In this document: positions 44,284-53,738 of the stretch, one piece after another | Layout: each line of letters opens with the position of its first letter | Numbering within the stretch: position 1 is the first letter of the stretch | From: Armatimonadota bacterium | Lineage (GTDB): Bacteria; Armatimonadota; Fimbriimonadia; Fimbriimonadales; Fimbriimonadaceae | DNA length: 64,000 nt | NCBI GenBank assembly: GCA_017303935.1 | Contig: JAFLBD010000001.1 | Coordinates: 620,001 to 684,000 of the forward strand | Direction of reading: 5' to 3' | Program-made: the position numbers and the translations under genes | Notes under the pieces: generated by a model | The model's input: the letters and a program-made list of their open reading frames with translations, nothing else | Told to the model about the DNA's origin: nothing | Database searches by the model: none

Positions 44284-44289
44284 TATACT
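44284..44289 (+). promoter_or_regulatory. Candidate -10 element (TATACT) of the PBP1A gene
   Basis: TATACT ends nine bases before GTG 44299 with no ribosome site; it would allow wall-synthesis genes to be expressed apart from the sigma module. Confidence 0.45.
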
Positions 44290-44298
44290 AGTTGACAC

Positions 44299-46494
44299 GT
44301 GGCTACTCGAACGTCTCCAGCTCCGCGGAAGGTGATCACCCGCCGTAAGTCCAGCCCCTGGCGGAAGACAAAGATTGTGCTGTCGGTGGTATTTATGCCG
44401 CTGGCCATCGCAGTGATGTTGGTGGGGCTCGCGTTCTCGTTTGAGCTCAACAAAGCTGCCGAAAAGATCCCGAAGCTCGCGACCATCATGGAGTCGCTCA
44501 AATCCGGACCAACTCGGATCATGAGCGCGGACGGCAAAGTACTGTACGAGAGCCTTGCTGAATACCGAATCCCGATTGAGATCGATGACGTGCCACAAAC
44601 GGTCATCAAGGCAACGCTCGCAGCTGAAGATAAGCGGTTTTACACCCATGACGGCGTGGATTATTGGGCAGTCGCACGGCAATTGGTTACAAACGTCCGC
44701 GAGAAGAGAATGGCGGGCGGCGCAAGTACGCTGACCATGCAGCTTGCAAAACGGATTTATACGAATTCGGAGCAAACCATCAATCGAAAAATTCAAGACG
44801 CTGCTCTTGCGATTGAGATTGAACGATCGTTGACCAAGAAGCAGATTCTAGAACTGTATCTGAACCAAGTTTTTTATGGATCGGGTGCGTACGGAATTGC
44901 CGCCGCCGCCAAAACCTATTTCGACAAAGACCTCGACGAACTGACCATCGCCGAGGCGGCGCTTTTGGCCCGTTGCGTACGTCGCCCGAGCGATGAAAAT
45001 CCATTCTATGATCTGAAGGCGGCGGTAGCCAACCGAAACGATGTTCTTCAAATCATGAAGGATGAGGGCATGATCACCGGGGCAGAATACGCTCAGGCAA
45101 AGTCAGAAGAAGTCCACCTCAAGAAAGCGGAAGAGCGAACGCGTTCTACCATCAAAGCGGCGCCATATTTTGTGAGCTACGTTCTGGATCAGGTTCGGAA
45201 GGACATTGGCCCGGAAGTCACTGACGGTGGCTACACGATCGAAACTACGATCAATTTGAGTCTGCAAGAGTACGCAGAAGATCGCGCGAAGAACCTTGTC
45301 GCGAACTACCGTGGCTCCGGCGTTCGAACCGCAGCAATGATGATCATGAATCGTCAAGGCGAAATCTTGGCGATGGTTGGCGGTGCAGATTATCAGCGAA
45401 ACCAGTTCAATGTGATCACACAGGGCCTGCGTCAACCGGGGTCCTCGTTCAAGCCTTTGGTCTATTCCGCTTGCTTCGAGCAAGGACTGCTTTCGCCGTA
45501 TGATCCGATTCGAGCAGACACATTCCGCGAGAATGTCGGCGGCGAAAATTGGGAAGTGGAAGGGCGTGGTGGAGTCACCACCGTCCACAGCGCAATCGCG
45601 TTTTCGATGAACGCACCAGCCGTCCGCGCCATGATGATGCTCCGGCCCAGCGTGTTTGTGCGCGGCTATGCCAGGCCCGTTTTTGGATTGTCGACGGTGA
45701 CTCAGGCGTTCCCATCCATGGTTTTGGGCGGCGTTGAAGTACACCCTATTGAACTTGCAGAAGCATATACGGTGTTCCAGCATCGCGGCGACCGCGTCAA
45801 GCCGTTCGGCATCAGCCGAGTTTTGACTTCAGACGGCAAACTCGTTCGAAAGTACGAAGCCGTGATCACTCGCAACGTCATGAGCACGGGTTCGACCGAG
45901 GACATCGACCGATGTTTGAGAGAAGTTGTGACTTCAGGGACGGGAAGTTCTGCGAGTGGCGTGCGCCGAGCGCGTGGCAAGACTGGCACCACCAACGAGA
46001 ACAAGGATGCATGGTTCGTCGGTTACACCGATAACTATCTCGCAGTCGCTTGGGTCGCCAATGAGCAATACGACGAAGAGCGAAAGCGGTGGACCTATAC
46101 GCCGATGTCCAGCTGGGTCATGGGTGGCAAAGTTCCGATTCGCCTTTGGCGCGAGGTGATGCTCCGTGCCCAATCGAAGTTTGGCGAGCCGACAGTCAAG
46201 GACACACTCGATGATGGAGACTTCAGCGCGAAGATCGATATTAACGACGAAGATGGACCAGGATTAAAGGAACGACGCCCAACTCGACCGACTGACGAAA
46301 CTCCAGAGGAAGACACACCAGCGGCTCCAGAAGAAAATCCAGTGCCGAGTGTCGATCGAGATCCGAATGAGCAACCAGCTACCGAGCCGCCGAAGCGGAA
46401 CGATCCTCCTCCGCGCAATGATCCGCCGCCTTCAAACGGTCCTGATCCGAGCCTGCCAGACGGCCCAGAAGGGCTCCCAGAAGGCCCTGGCTAA
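44299..46494 (+). CDS. Class A penicillin-binding protein 1A
   Basis: A bifunctional peptidoglycan polymerase. After a basic cytosolic tail and one membrane anchor (about 26-48) comes the glycosyltransferase-51 domain with AAEDKRFYTHDG (catalytic Glu) and GGASTLTMQLAKR, then the transpeptidase domain with QPGSSFKPL (active Ser), FSMNAP and RGKTGTTNENKDAWFVGYT. A Pro/Asn-rich tail (about 670-731) ends the protein. Translation starts at GTG 44299. The PBP2 gene follows after three bases. Confidence 0.96.
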   Translation: MATRTSPAPRKVITRRKSSPWRKTKIVLSVVFMPLAIAVMLVGLAFSFELNKAAEKIPKLATIMESLKSGPTRIMSADGKVLYESLAEYRIPIEIDDVPQTVIKATLAAEDKRFYTHDGVDYWAVARQLVTNVREKRMAGGASTLTMQLAKRIYTNSEQTINRKIQDAALAIEIERSLTKKQILELYLNQVFYGSGAYGIAAAAKTYFDKDLDELTIAEAALLARCVRRPSDENPFYDLKAAVANRNDVLQIMKDEGMITGAEYAQAKSEEVHLKKAEERTRSTIKAAPYFVSYVLDQVRKDIGPEVTDGGYTIETTINLSLQEYAEDRAKNLVANYRGSGVRTAAMMIMNRQGEILAMVGGADYQRNQFNVITQGLRQPGSSFKPLVYSACFEQGLLSPYDPIRADTFRENVGGENWEVEGRGGVTTVHSAIAFSMNAPAVRAMMMLRPSVFVRGYARPVFGLSTVTQAFPSMVLGGVEVHPIELAEAYTVFQHRGDRVKPFGISRVLTSDGKLVRKYEAVITRNVMSTGSTEDIDRCLREVVTSGTGSSASGVRRARGKTGTTNENKDAWFVGYTDNYLAVAWVANEQYDEERKRWTYTPMSSWVMGGKVPIRLWREVMLRAQSKFGEPTVKDTLDDGDFSAKIDINDEDGPGLKERRPTRPTDETPEEDTPAAPEENPVPSVDRDPNEQPATEPPKRNDPPPRNDPPPSNGPDPSLPDGPEGLPEGPG

Positions 46495-46497
46495 GAC

Positions 46498-48333
46498 ATG
46501 ATTCATCAAGAACGCGGTAATTCGATCGACCTACGCCAGCTGATTTTCCCGGCGGTGGTTGTTGTCGCGTTCAGCTTCTTCCTGTTCCGGCTTTGGATGC
46601 TCCAAGTGGTTCAGGCCGAAGAACTCCAAACCAAAGTGGAGCGACTGAAATCTACAATGGTCGAAGTCGAAGCACCTAGGGGGTTGATCGTGGATCGCCA
46701 AGGCCGCACATTGGCCGGGGTCCGTTCGGAATACATCGTTACGGCGATTCCACAGGTGATGAAGAAGCATCCCGAAATGCTGGAAAAGCTAGCCTTTTTG
46801 ACCGGGGCGACCGTCGACGAGATCAACAAAAACCTTTCCGAGGGGTATTGGCGCCCGTCGATTCCGGTTCCGGCGGTGAACAACATCACGGTCGCGCAGG
46901 CAACAAAACTCATCGAAGCAAAAGACTTGATGGGAGTGGACGTTTTGCCCCAACCTAGCCGCTTCTATAGCGAACCAAAGATGTTTAGCCACATCCTCGG
47001 ATATGTTCGCACTCCGGACAAGAAGGACGTTGAGCGATTCCAAAAGATGGAAAAGGAAGTCCCAGATTTAGTTGGCAAGATGGGGCTCGAGTATTCGCAC
47101 GATCGGGATCTATCGGGTGACAAGGGACGGCTAGAAGTCGTGATGGATGGCAAGAACAAGCCCGCCCGGGTCGCCGAAGAAACGCCGGCCATGCCTGGAG
47201 ACAAGTTGGTCCTTGGACTCGACTACGATGTCCAGAAGGCCGCTTACGAAGCCCTCGGAGATCGAAACGGCGCTGTGGTCGCGATCGAACCCAAGACCGG
47301 CGTCATTCTTTGCTTTGTGTCGGCACCAACATACGACATCACGAAATGGCTGCGAGGACTCTCCAAACCCGAATATCAGGCTCTAATTGATGATGAGCGA
47401 AAGCCGTTGCTGAACCGCGCAGTGGCAACTCCATACATGCCGGGCTCCACGTTCAAGATCGTGACGACGATTGCGGCACTCATCGCGGGGAAGTTTGATC
47501 CGAATCGGACGGTCTATTGCGCGCACGGTTTGAAAATCGGTAAGCGAATGCTACGATGCACCGGTTTTCATTCCAGTGTTTCTTTTCACCGTGCATTCCA
47601 ATCTTCTTGCAACGCTTACTTCGCAGATTTGGGCTTGCGAGCTGGGCCAGACGCGCTCCGAAAAGCTGCCGAGATGTGCGGCCTAGGGACAAAGAGCGGC
47701 ATTGATCTGCGTGGCGAACGGAGCGGAAACGTGCCGACCGACGAATGGATGAAGCGAGCCTACGACCGAGGCTGGTATCCAGGCGACACCGCGAACTTTG
47801 CGATTGGGCAGGGCGGGATCACGGCTACGCCGCTTGAGCTGGCAAACATGGTTTCGCTGGTGGCGAATCGGGGCAAAATGTATCAGCCGACCTTCATTCG
47901 CACGGTCATCCATGCCAACGGGCAACAGGAATCGGTGAAGCCGATCGAGATTCACCACAGCGATGCGCCCGACAGTTTCTGGGACATTTTGCAAAGCGCG
48001 ATGGCTTCGGTTATGTCCGCAGGAACAGGAAAGCGGGGCCGAATCAACGGCTTAGAATGGGCGGGCAAAACCGGTTCCGCCGAAAACCGTCGTGGTAGCA
48101 AAACCGACTCAGCTTTTGTCGGATATGCACCGCTCAATGATCCCAAGATCGCGATCGCCGTTGTCGTGGAGAATGCCGGACATGGCGGAGAAGTTGCCGT
48201 TCCAATCGCCGCCAAGGTCATCGAAACCTATCTGTTCCCGCCAAAGCCGAATCAAATTCCTTTGGGCGGAGCGAATTCCGAAGCAAAGCCTTCGACTTCG
48301 GCGGCCTTAGAAGGCTCGCCAAGTGCACGGTAG
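46498..48333 (+). CDS. mrdA: Penicillin-binding protein 2 (elongation-specific transpeptidase)
   Basis: One N-terminal membrane helix (about 15-35), the dimerisation domain with APRGLIVDRQGRTLA, and the transpeptidase domain with MPGSTFKIVTT (active Ser), FQSSCNAYF and WAGKTGSAEN identify a class B PBP of the MrdA/PBP2 group. It cross-links glycan during side-wall growth, normally with RodA, which is not nearby. Its last 82 bases overlap the antisense 3' end of the ligase gene. Confidence 0.9.
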   Translation: MIHQERGNSIDLRQLIFPAVVVVAFSFFLFRLWMLQVVQAEELQTKVERLKSTMVEVEAPRGLIVDRQGRTLAGVRSEYIVTAIPQVMKKHPEMLEKLAFLTGATVDEINKNLSEGYWRPSIPVPAVNNITVAQATKLIEAKDLMGVDVLPQPSRFYSEPKMFSHILGYVRTPDKKDVERFQKMEKEVPDLVGKMGLEYSHDRDLSGDKGRLEVVMDGKNKPARVAEETPAMPGDKLVLGLDYDVQKAAYEALGDRNGAVVAIEPKTGVILCFVSAPTYDITKWLRGLSKPEYQALIDDERKPLLNRAVATPYMPGSTFKIVTTIAALIAGKFDPNRTVYCAHGLKIGKRMLRCTGFHSSVSFHRAFQSSCNAYFADLGLRAGPDALRKAAEMCGLGTKSGIDLRGERSGNVPTDEWMKRAYDRGWYPGDTANFAIGQGGITATPLELANMVSLVANRGKMYQPTFIRTVIHANGQQESVKPIEIHHSDAPDSFWDILQSAMASVMSAGTGKRGRINGLEWAGKTGSAENRRGSKTDSAFVGYAPLNDPKIAIAVVVENAGHGGEVAVPIAAKVIETYLFPPKPNQIPLGGANSEAKPSTSAALEGSPSAR

Positions 48334-50381
48334 CTAGCGGCCAACAGCTCAATAGTCTTGAGCCCTTTTTGCATCGTCTCGGCGCAATCGTCCAACGTCT
48401 CGCCAGCAAATCCATCAGGACCAGGGCCAAGTTGCTCGATTCGCGGCTTGGTGATCTGGGAGTATTGCCGCAATGTCGCTAGCGTGTTAGTGAGAATCGA
48501 GACTCTCTGATCCGCGCTCACAGCCGGCATTTGACAATATTCGAGCTCAGCGAGCGCGATTTCTGTGGGCACGAGTTCCGGTACCGCCCGAACTGTGAAG
48601 TAGGGGGATTCTCGTACGGCCCACATCTGCTTGAGATAGCCCAGCGCGGCGATCGACTCATCGCTTTCACGCGATGGCGACTGCAGTTCTGGATGAGCTG
48701 TGGCGAAATATGACACGCCGTAGCCGAGCGCGAGAAGATTGTTGGGGTCTCGAATTGCGGCTTGGCTCAGGGCGTACTTCACCCCTTCGTCGTTCTGCTT
48801 CAGGGCAGCGAGCCTCGCCATCGCGCGCCAGTTTCGTGGACTCGGGCTGAGTTCCGAAGCCTTTGCTAGGTCCGATTCCATCGTATTGCGATCCACTTGC
48901 GCACGAAGGGCATACGCTTCGCCATCGGTGGGATTGATCGAAATCGCTCTGTTCGCGCATTCGATGGCGCGTTCGGTTTGCTGAAGCGCGATGGCAGTTG
49001 TTGCGTCTGATTTGGCCATTTCAGAAACTATCGCCCGCTGGTTAAGGATGAGCAGGATGGCACTGTAGATCGCGACGAACGTCGTCCGCGTCGATTGGGG
49101 GATGAATTCTGGAGTTCCACCATCAACTGCTAGTTGCAACCCGATTCCGAGTAACGCAAAGAACACGATCCCGATCCCGAAATGCTGCCATTGGGAATCA
49201 AAGAGGTTTCCGACACCGCAAGCAACTACCGCGGAAAGAACTCCGGCCAGAAGAATCGCACGATTGTCATTGAGTGATCTTGCGCCAGAAAGAACCTTTT
49301 TGAACCAGAAACCGCCAAAAATCAGGAACGCAAGCAAGCCCGCCACGCCCGCCTCAAAACCGATCTGTAAGTAGCCTTGGTGCGCAAAATGAGTCGGTGC
49401 GGTCAACCCACTGCGAGTCCCTTCGTAGCGAAAAGTGCCGAGGCCGTATCCGATTGGGTTCTCTTTGATGAGTTCGAACGTGCCCTTCCACAATAGCTTG
49501 CGAAACTGCTCGCTGTGCGAAGTCGTGGCGTCTCCGGTTCGGCTGAGCGCGGCTTTCGCAGGGCTTGCGGCTCCGCCTGCGGGCTTTGTACTCGCTTGTA
49601 GTCCGACAAACATCACCGCCAAAATTCCGATTGGAACGAGGAGTCCTGTGAGCTTCTTCGACTGCTTGAAACTCGCGAGGAGGATTGCCAGCGTAACAAG
49701 CCCGACTATCACAGACAGCCAGGTTCCTCGGGACTGCGTCAAAAGGAGGGCCAGCCCGATCAAAACCACGCCGGAATAGGCTAGGAGTGCTTGCAATCGA
49801 TCAGAGCAGATCAGCGCGATCACCAGAAGGCTGAAGAATCCCAGCGCGAGCATTCCCCCAAGAGCGTTGGACTGCACCCAGAATGAGAAGATGCGCCATG
49901 TTGGGTCGATCGCTCGCATTTGCCCATATTCCAAAATGCCGTAGATCGCGACTAATGTGCACGAGGCTCCGATCACGCTGAGTGCAATCTTTGGACCCAA
50001 GTTTCGGCCCAACAGCGCGACGCTGGCAAGCATTGCGACTCCATAACTGAGCCATTCGAGGCAAGTCGCAAGGCTCAAGGACTTAAAGGACGAGAACGCA
50101 ACAGAGAGTATAAGAATCGCAAAGAAAAATCCAAACGAGCACAAGAAGCTAAAGGGCAAAACTTGTACAACTTTGCGAACAAAGAAGACATAACAAAGTG
50201 AAACGATGAAGATCATGCCAACGATGGCATGTGCCGTAATTGGAAGGTTTGGAGTAATCAACTCGGTCAACCAGGGGCCAGAAAGTGGCCTTGGACCGAT
50301 GTTTAATTGACCCCCAATGATAGGTGCCAAGAACAAAGCGAAAAAGTATAAGAACTGCGGTACTTTTTCAGACTTCATCAT
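48252..50381 (-). CDS. O-antigen ligase-like membrane protein with C-terminal TPR region
   Basis: About ten to twelve membrane segments span residues 1-410, with the Wzy/WaaL signature LLLTQSRGTWLSVIVG and the following loop ending NPIGYGLGTFRYEG and THFAHQGYLQIGFEAGVAG. A soluble region (about 440-700) has TPR-like helix pairs (AIALQQTERAIECANRAISI). Ligases join polysaccharide to lipid A or protein; the TPR tail is seen in some family members. I chose ATG 50381, after GGAGG, overlapping the upstream glycosyltransferase stop. Confidence 0.82.
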   Translation of the reverse strand: MMKSEKVPQFLYFFALFLAPIIGGQLNIGPRPLSGPWLTELITPNLPITAHAIVGMIFIVSLCYVFFVRKVVQVLPFSFLCSFGFFFAILILSVAFSSFKSLSLATCLEWLSYGVAMLASVALLGRNLGPKIALSVIGASCTLVAIYGILEYGQMRAIDPTWRIFSFWVQSNALGGMLALGFFSLLVIALICSDRLQALLAYSGVVLIGLALLLTQSRGTWLSVIVGLVTLAILLASFKQSKKLTGLLVPIGILAVMFVGLQASTKPAGGAASPAKAALSRTGDATTSHSEQFRKLLWKGTFELIKENPIGYGLGTFRYEGTRSGLTAPTHFAHQGYLQIGFEAGVAGLLAFLIFGGFWFKKVLSGARSLNDNRAILLAGVLSAVVACGVGNLFDSQWQHFGIGIVFFALLGIGLQLAVDGGTPEFIPQSTRTTFVAIYSAILLILNQRAIVSEMAKSDATTAIALQQTERAIECANRAISINPTDGEAYALRAQVDRNTMESDLAKASELSPSPRNWRAMARLAALKQNDEGVKYALSQAAIRDPNNLLALGYGVSYFATAHPELQSPSRESDESIAALGYLKQMWAVRESPYFTVRAVPELVPTEIALAELEYCQMPAVSADQRVSILTNTLATLRQYSQITKPRIEQLGPGPDGFAGETLDDCAETMQKGLKTIELLAASYRALGEPSKAAEVEGFASEFAPPKGI

Positions 50382-51271
50382 CGCGACCTCCGTATTCTGT
50401 CGACCTGATTCTTTACTAAGAATAGCGAAGCGCGTAAGAAGAGCGCACCACCCGCTGCCCAATAGACAAATGGTCGAATTGGCCACCAATATTGGCTAAG
50501 TTGATGTTTCTTGAAGAAAAGGTGCATCGAGCGGTGGAATCGCCAAATCATACGATTCGGCGATTTACTTGTACTTGCGCCGATCTTATGTGTAATCACC
50601 GCGCCAGGAAAGTACATTACATCAAAACCGGCCTGATGAGCGCGGTAGCACACGTCAACGTCTTCGCAAAACATGAAGAAGTCTGGATCGAGTCCTCGAA
50701 CGAATGAGAGACAATCCTCGCTTATCAGAAGTGCGGCGCCACTGACCCAATCGACGGGTCGGGGACTCGAATGGTCCCAATCGGACATGAGGTATTCCTG
50801 CGTAAACTTGTTCTTTGGAAAGAGCTTTCCAAGCGGCGTATTCCTAAAGAGCGCCGCAATTGGGTTAGGGAACTTTCGGCAAGAAAATTGCAAAGAACCA
50901 TCGGTATTGAGTAGCTTTGGGCCAATAATCCCGTACTTAGGGTTAGAGTTCAAGAAATCGAGCAAAGCTTGAATACTCCCTTCATGGGCGATCGTATCTG
51001 AGTTCAAAAGAAGAGCGTGCCGCCCCTTACGAACGCCGAGGCCAAAGTTGTTTCCACCTGTGAAACCAAGATTCCGGTATTGAGGATAAAGTGCGACCCA
51101 CGGAAACTCATTGGCGACCATATCTTGACTACCATCTTCGCTGTTGTTGTCGACGACGATAACTTCAATCGACTTGCCCTCGACTTCTGGTAGCAACGAT
51201 TGTAAACAGGCGCGTAAGTCCGTCAGAGTGTTCCAGCTGCAAATGAGAATACTAAGCTCTAAATCCTTCAT
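50378..51271 (-). CDS. Family 2 glycosyltransferase
   Basis: The 297-residue enzyme starts with the GT-A nucleotide-sugar fold (LSILICSWNTLTDLRACL, VIVVDNNSEDGSQDMV) and the DxD-type NSDT motif, with RNLGFTGGNNFGLG. It resembles rhamnosyltransferases of the WbbL type. Acceptor unknown. ATG 51271 follows AAGGGG. It overlaps the preceding glycosyltransferase gene by 20 bases and the ligase gene by four. Confidence 0.9.
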   Translation of the reverse strand: MKDLELSILICSWNTLTDLRACLQSLLPEVEGKSIEVIVVDNNSEDGSQDMVANEFPWVALYPQYRNLGFTGGNNFGLGVRKGRHALLLNSDTIAHEGSIQALLDFLNSNPKYGIIGPKLLNTDGSLQFSCRKFPNPIAALFRNTPLGKLFPKNKFTQEYLMSDWDHSSPRPVDWVSGAALLISEDCLSFVRGLDPDFFMFCEDVDVCYRAHQAGFDVMYFPGAVITHKIGASTSKSPNRMIWRFHRSMHLFFKKHQLSQYWWPIRPFVYWAAGGALFLRASLFLVKNQVDRIRRSR

Positions 51272-52112
51272 ATTTCCCCTTTGCCCTAACCCACGCGCCG
51301 ATAAGAATCAATTGACAAACTAACGCGCGAAATATTGAACTTCCAATCCGGTGCTTTGCAAGATAGCGCACAAGTGATTGATGCGATTCCCAAATCATCG
51401 ATTTGCGCACTTGCTTCGTGCTCATTCCGCCAAGGTGCCTTACTTTCGTCTCAGCGGTGTACCAGCAATTTTGCCCGGCGAGTTTGAGCCGATAGAGCAG
51501 ATCAACTTCATTAAAGAAGATAGGAAATTGCTCGTCGAACGCTTTCGGCATTTCAGAAACCTGCTCCAAAGCAGACCGCTTGAAAAGCAAGTAAGTTCCC
51601 ATCGGTTGTGGCGCAATCTGGCTTCGAGCATAGTCAAAGTTCCTTAGCCGGTAGCTGCCGAGTGCAGAATTTGGCCACCATTTCGATGCGCCGATAACGT
51701 CTCCTAGGATGCCAGCCAAGGTCGGGAATCCGCGAACACTTGCCTGCGCTTGGCCATCTGGCCCAACGAGTTTGCAGGCCACTACGCCAACTTCGGGCCT
51801 GGAAAACTCAGCCAGCGTGGCATCGAGGGTGTTTGGGAGAACTTCTGTGTCTGGGTTCAATGTGAGAAGAAAGTCCCCCTTTGCTGAAGCAATAGCCAAG
51901 TTATTTCCAGCGGCATAGCCGAGGTTCGAATTCGAGCGAATCAAAATCACTTCGGGAAATTCTGCGGCAACCATGTCCGCCGATCCGTCCGTACTATGGT
52001 TGTCGACGACAATGACCTCGGTTTCGCCCTGAGAAGGGTGGGCGCGCAGGCTGGCCAGGCATGCCCTAAGGCAGTCCTTTGTGTTCCAGTTTACGATCAA
52101 AATCGAGAGCAT
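51252..52112 (-). CDS. Family 2 glycosyltransferase (paralogue of its neighbour)
   Basis: A 286-residue GT2 enzyme with LSILIVNWNTKDCLRACLASL, VIVVDNHSTDGSADMVAAEF, SNLGYAAGNNLAIA and the NPDT metal motif. It shares the DGS-x-DMVA-x-EFP stretch and overall layout with the next gene, so the pair likely arose by duplication and may act in sequence on a surface polysaccharide assembled with the ligase. ATG 52112 has no evident ribosome site. Confidence 0.9.
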   Translation of the reverse strand: MLSILIVNWNTKDCLRACLASLRAHPSQGETEVIVVDNHSTDGSADMVAAEFPEVILIRSNSNLGYAAGNNLAIASAKGDFLLTLNPDTEVLPNTLDATLAEFSRPEVGVVACKLVGPDGQAQASVRGFPTLAGILGDVIGASKWWPNSALGSYRLRNFDYARSQIAPQPMGTYLLFKRSALEQVSEMPKAFDEQFPIFFNEVDLLYRLKLAGQNCWYTAETKVRHLGGMSTKQVRKSMIWESHQSLVRYLAKHRIGSSIFRALVCQLILIGAWVRAKGKYEGFRA

Positions 52113-52149
52113 TTGAAGTCGAAATCACAGGGTACCCGCCCTCGTCAAC

Positions 52150-52179
52150 TTGACTTGGAAAGGGGCCGCCGGGTATCTT
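52150..52179 (+). promoter_or_regulatory. Sigma-70 promoter of the NlpC/P60 gene
   Basis: TTGACT (52150-52155), an 18-base spacer and TATCTT (52174-52179) preceded by GGG. Transcription would give a 65-base leader with AAAGGAGG. Confidence 0.6.
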
Positions 52180-52252
52180 AGTTCCCAGTCAGGGATCGTC
52201 GTGGTTTCTCACGGCACTAGGATTCCAGGCACCAAAGGAGGTTAGTCGAAAT

Positions 52253-53539
52253 TTGAAGACCATCGCCTTATGGGCCTGCTTGCTACTAGTAAGCGTGTCC
52301 TTCGCGAACCGAACGCACGTCGTTCAAAAGGGAGACAACGATCATACGATCGCCCGAAAATATGGGATCTCGGTTGCAGAATTGCATAAGAGTAATCCAA
52401 ACGTAAATTGGAATCGAATCCAAATCGGCCAAAAGTTGACAGTTCCAAAGTCGGGATCAACTGCCAGCCGAGAAACAGGTTCGAAGTCCAGCCGTTCTGC
52501 AGTCGCTTCCAAACCAACAGCGGTTCACACCGTTGTCGCAGGAGAATCGGATTGGAGCATTGCACGAAAGTACGGCATGACCGTTGAGGCACTAAAAGCA
52601 CTCAACCCATCAGTCAGTTTTTCGCCGCTGAAAGCAGGAGCGAAGGTCAAGGTGCATGCTGCGGCCGCAACTCCAACTCGAACGGCATCCAAACCGGTTG
52701 AAGTCGTGAAGTCGGCGCCGACCAAGGCAACTACATCCAAGTATCCAGAAGTAACCACGGTTAATGCCGAGATTGCTAAGGCGTCGGTGATTGTTCGCAC
52801 AGAAGCAAGCACCAACTCCGGCAAGGTTGTTGTTGTGGATAAGGGCACTGTCGCTCGTGTCGTCGATCGAAAGAACGAATGGTACAAGCTCGTGTTCTCG
52901 GGTGGTAAGTCCGGTTGGGTCCGGGCAGACATGCTCAAGAACACAGACAAGCAGGTTACTGCACTCGCCAAGCCTGCGCCAGCCGCCACCAAGCCTGCAA
53001 CAAAGCCAGCTGTCGCAAGCAAGAGCACGCCGACCGCAAGCGGAAACGCTTTGATCAATACGGCATACACCTGCCTTGGTATTCGCTATGTTTATGGCGG
53101 AACCAGCCGAAGCGGATTTGATTGCTCAGGATTTGTGGGTTGGGTTTATCGCCAGCACGGCATCAACCTTCCACGAACGGCTGCTCAAATGTGGGGAGTG
53201 GGACGTTCGATTTCTAGGTCAGAACTTCGGTCAGGAGACCTGTTGTTCTTCCGCACTCGCGGTTCGCGAATCAGCCACGTCGGCATGTACATCGGCAACA
53301 ATCGGTTCATCCATGCTAGCTCGGGCGGAGGCAGAATCCGAGTCAACGATCTGTCGGGATATTACGCTCAACGCTATGCTGGCGCACGTCGCATCAGCGA
53401 TAAGTTCAGCAGCACCGTCGATCAAACGAACTGGGACAAGATTGCTTCGCAAACTCCAGTTGAAGAACCTCCATTTGATGTGGATCCAGAACCGGAACCC
53501 GTTCCAACTCAGGTCGGAACGGACATCACTCAAGACTGA
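52253..53539 (+). CDS. Exported LysM-LysM-SH3-NlpC/P60 peptidoglycan hydrolase
   Basis: Signal peptide (1-18), two LysM domains (about 20-67 and 90-135), an Ala/Thr/Lys-rich spacer, an SH3b domain (about 170-230, with VIVRTEASTNSGKVV), another Ala/Lys-rich spacer, and the NlpC/P60 peptidase (about 267-383) with FDCSGFVGWVY (catalytic Cys), ISHVGMYIG (His) and the following FIHAS. Such enzymes cut D-Glu-DAP bonds. The TTG start at 52253 lies 11 bases after AAAGGAGG. It is followed by a terminator and tRNA-Glu. Confidence 0.95.
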   Translation: MKTIALWACLLLVSVSFANRTHVVQKGDNDHTIARKYGISVAELHKSNPNVNWNRIQIGQKLTVPKSGSTASRETGSKSSRSAVASKPTAVHTVVAGESDWSIARKYGMTVEALKALNPSVSFSPLKAGAKVKVHAAAATPTRTASKPVEVVKSAPTKATTSKYPEVTTVNAEIAKASVIVRTEASTNSGKVVVVDKGTVARVVDRKNEWYKLVFSGGKSGWVRADMLKNTDKQVTALAKPAPAATKPATKPAVASKSTPTASGNALINTAYTCLGIRYVYGGTSRSGFDCSGFVGWVYRQHGINLPRTAAQMWGVGRSISRSELRSGDLLFFRTRGSRISHVGMYIGNNRFIHASSGGGRIRVNDLSGYYAQRYAGARRISDKFSSTVDQTNWDKIASQTPVEEPPFDVDPEPEPVPTQVGTDITQD

Positions 53540-53559
53540 TTCGTCAGCTCAAAAACTCC

Positions 53560-53597
53560 AAAGCTCTTGATCGGGAATTCCGGCCAAGAGCTTTTTT
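53560..53597 (+). terminator. Rho-independent terminator of the NlpC/P60 gene
   Basis: A 10-bp stem AAAGCTCTTG (53560-53569) with 53585-53594, an inner CGG/CCG pairing and a run of six T residues. Confidence 0.9.
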
Positions 53598-53641
53598 GTG
53601 CGAATTGATGCCGCTACCCCCAAGAAATTTGCTCATAACTT

Positions 53642-53650
53642 TGTCATAAT
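53642..53650 (+). promoter_or_regulatory. Extended -10 promoter of tRNA-Glu
   Basis: TGT then CATAAT ends 12 bases before the tRNA 5' end; no clear -35 is seen. Confidence 0.4.
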
Positions 53651-53662
53651 AGAGCTTCGGTT

Positions 53663-53738
53663 GGCCCGGTGGTCTAGCGGTTAGGACGCCGCTCTTTCAC
53701 AGCGGAGATCGCGGGTTCAAGTCCCGTCCGGGCTACCA
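53663..53738 (+). tRNA. tRNA-Glu (anticodon TTC)
   Basis: A full cloverleaf: acceptor GGCCCGG with CCGGGCT (first pair G-U), D arm with GGTTAGGA, anticodon stem CCGCT/AGCGG holding CTTTCAC (anticodon TTC), T arm GCGGGTTCAAGTCCCGT and an encoded CCA. Its last six bases overlap the stop codon of the converging Nif3-like gene. Confidence 0.97.

Noticed and set aside
52113-52252. Possible c-di-AMP (ydaO-type) riboswitch before the NlpC/P60 gene
   Set aside because: Such riboswitches often precede wall hydrolases, but the conserved GGGGAACC and GGGTGAA core elements are not present; a sigma-70 promoter and a short leader explain the region.
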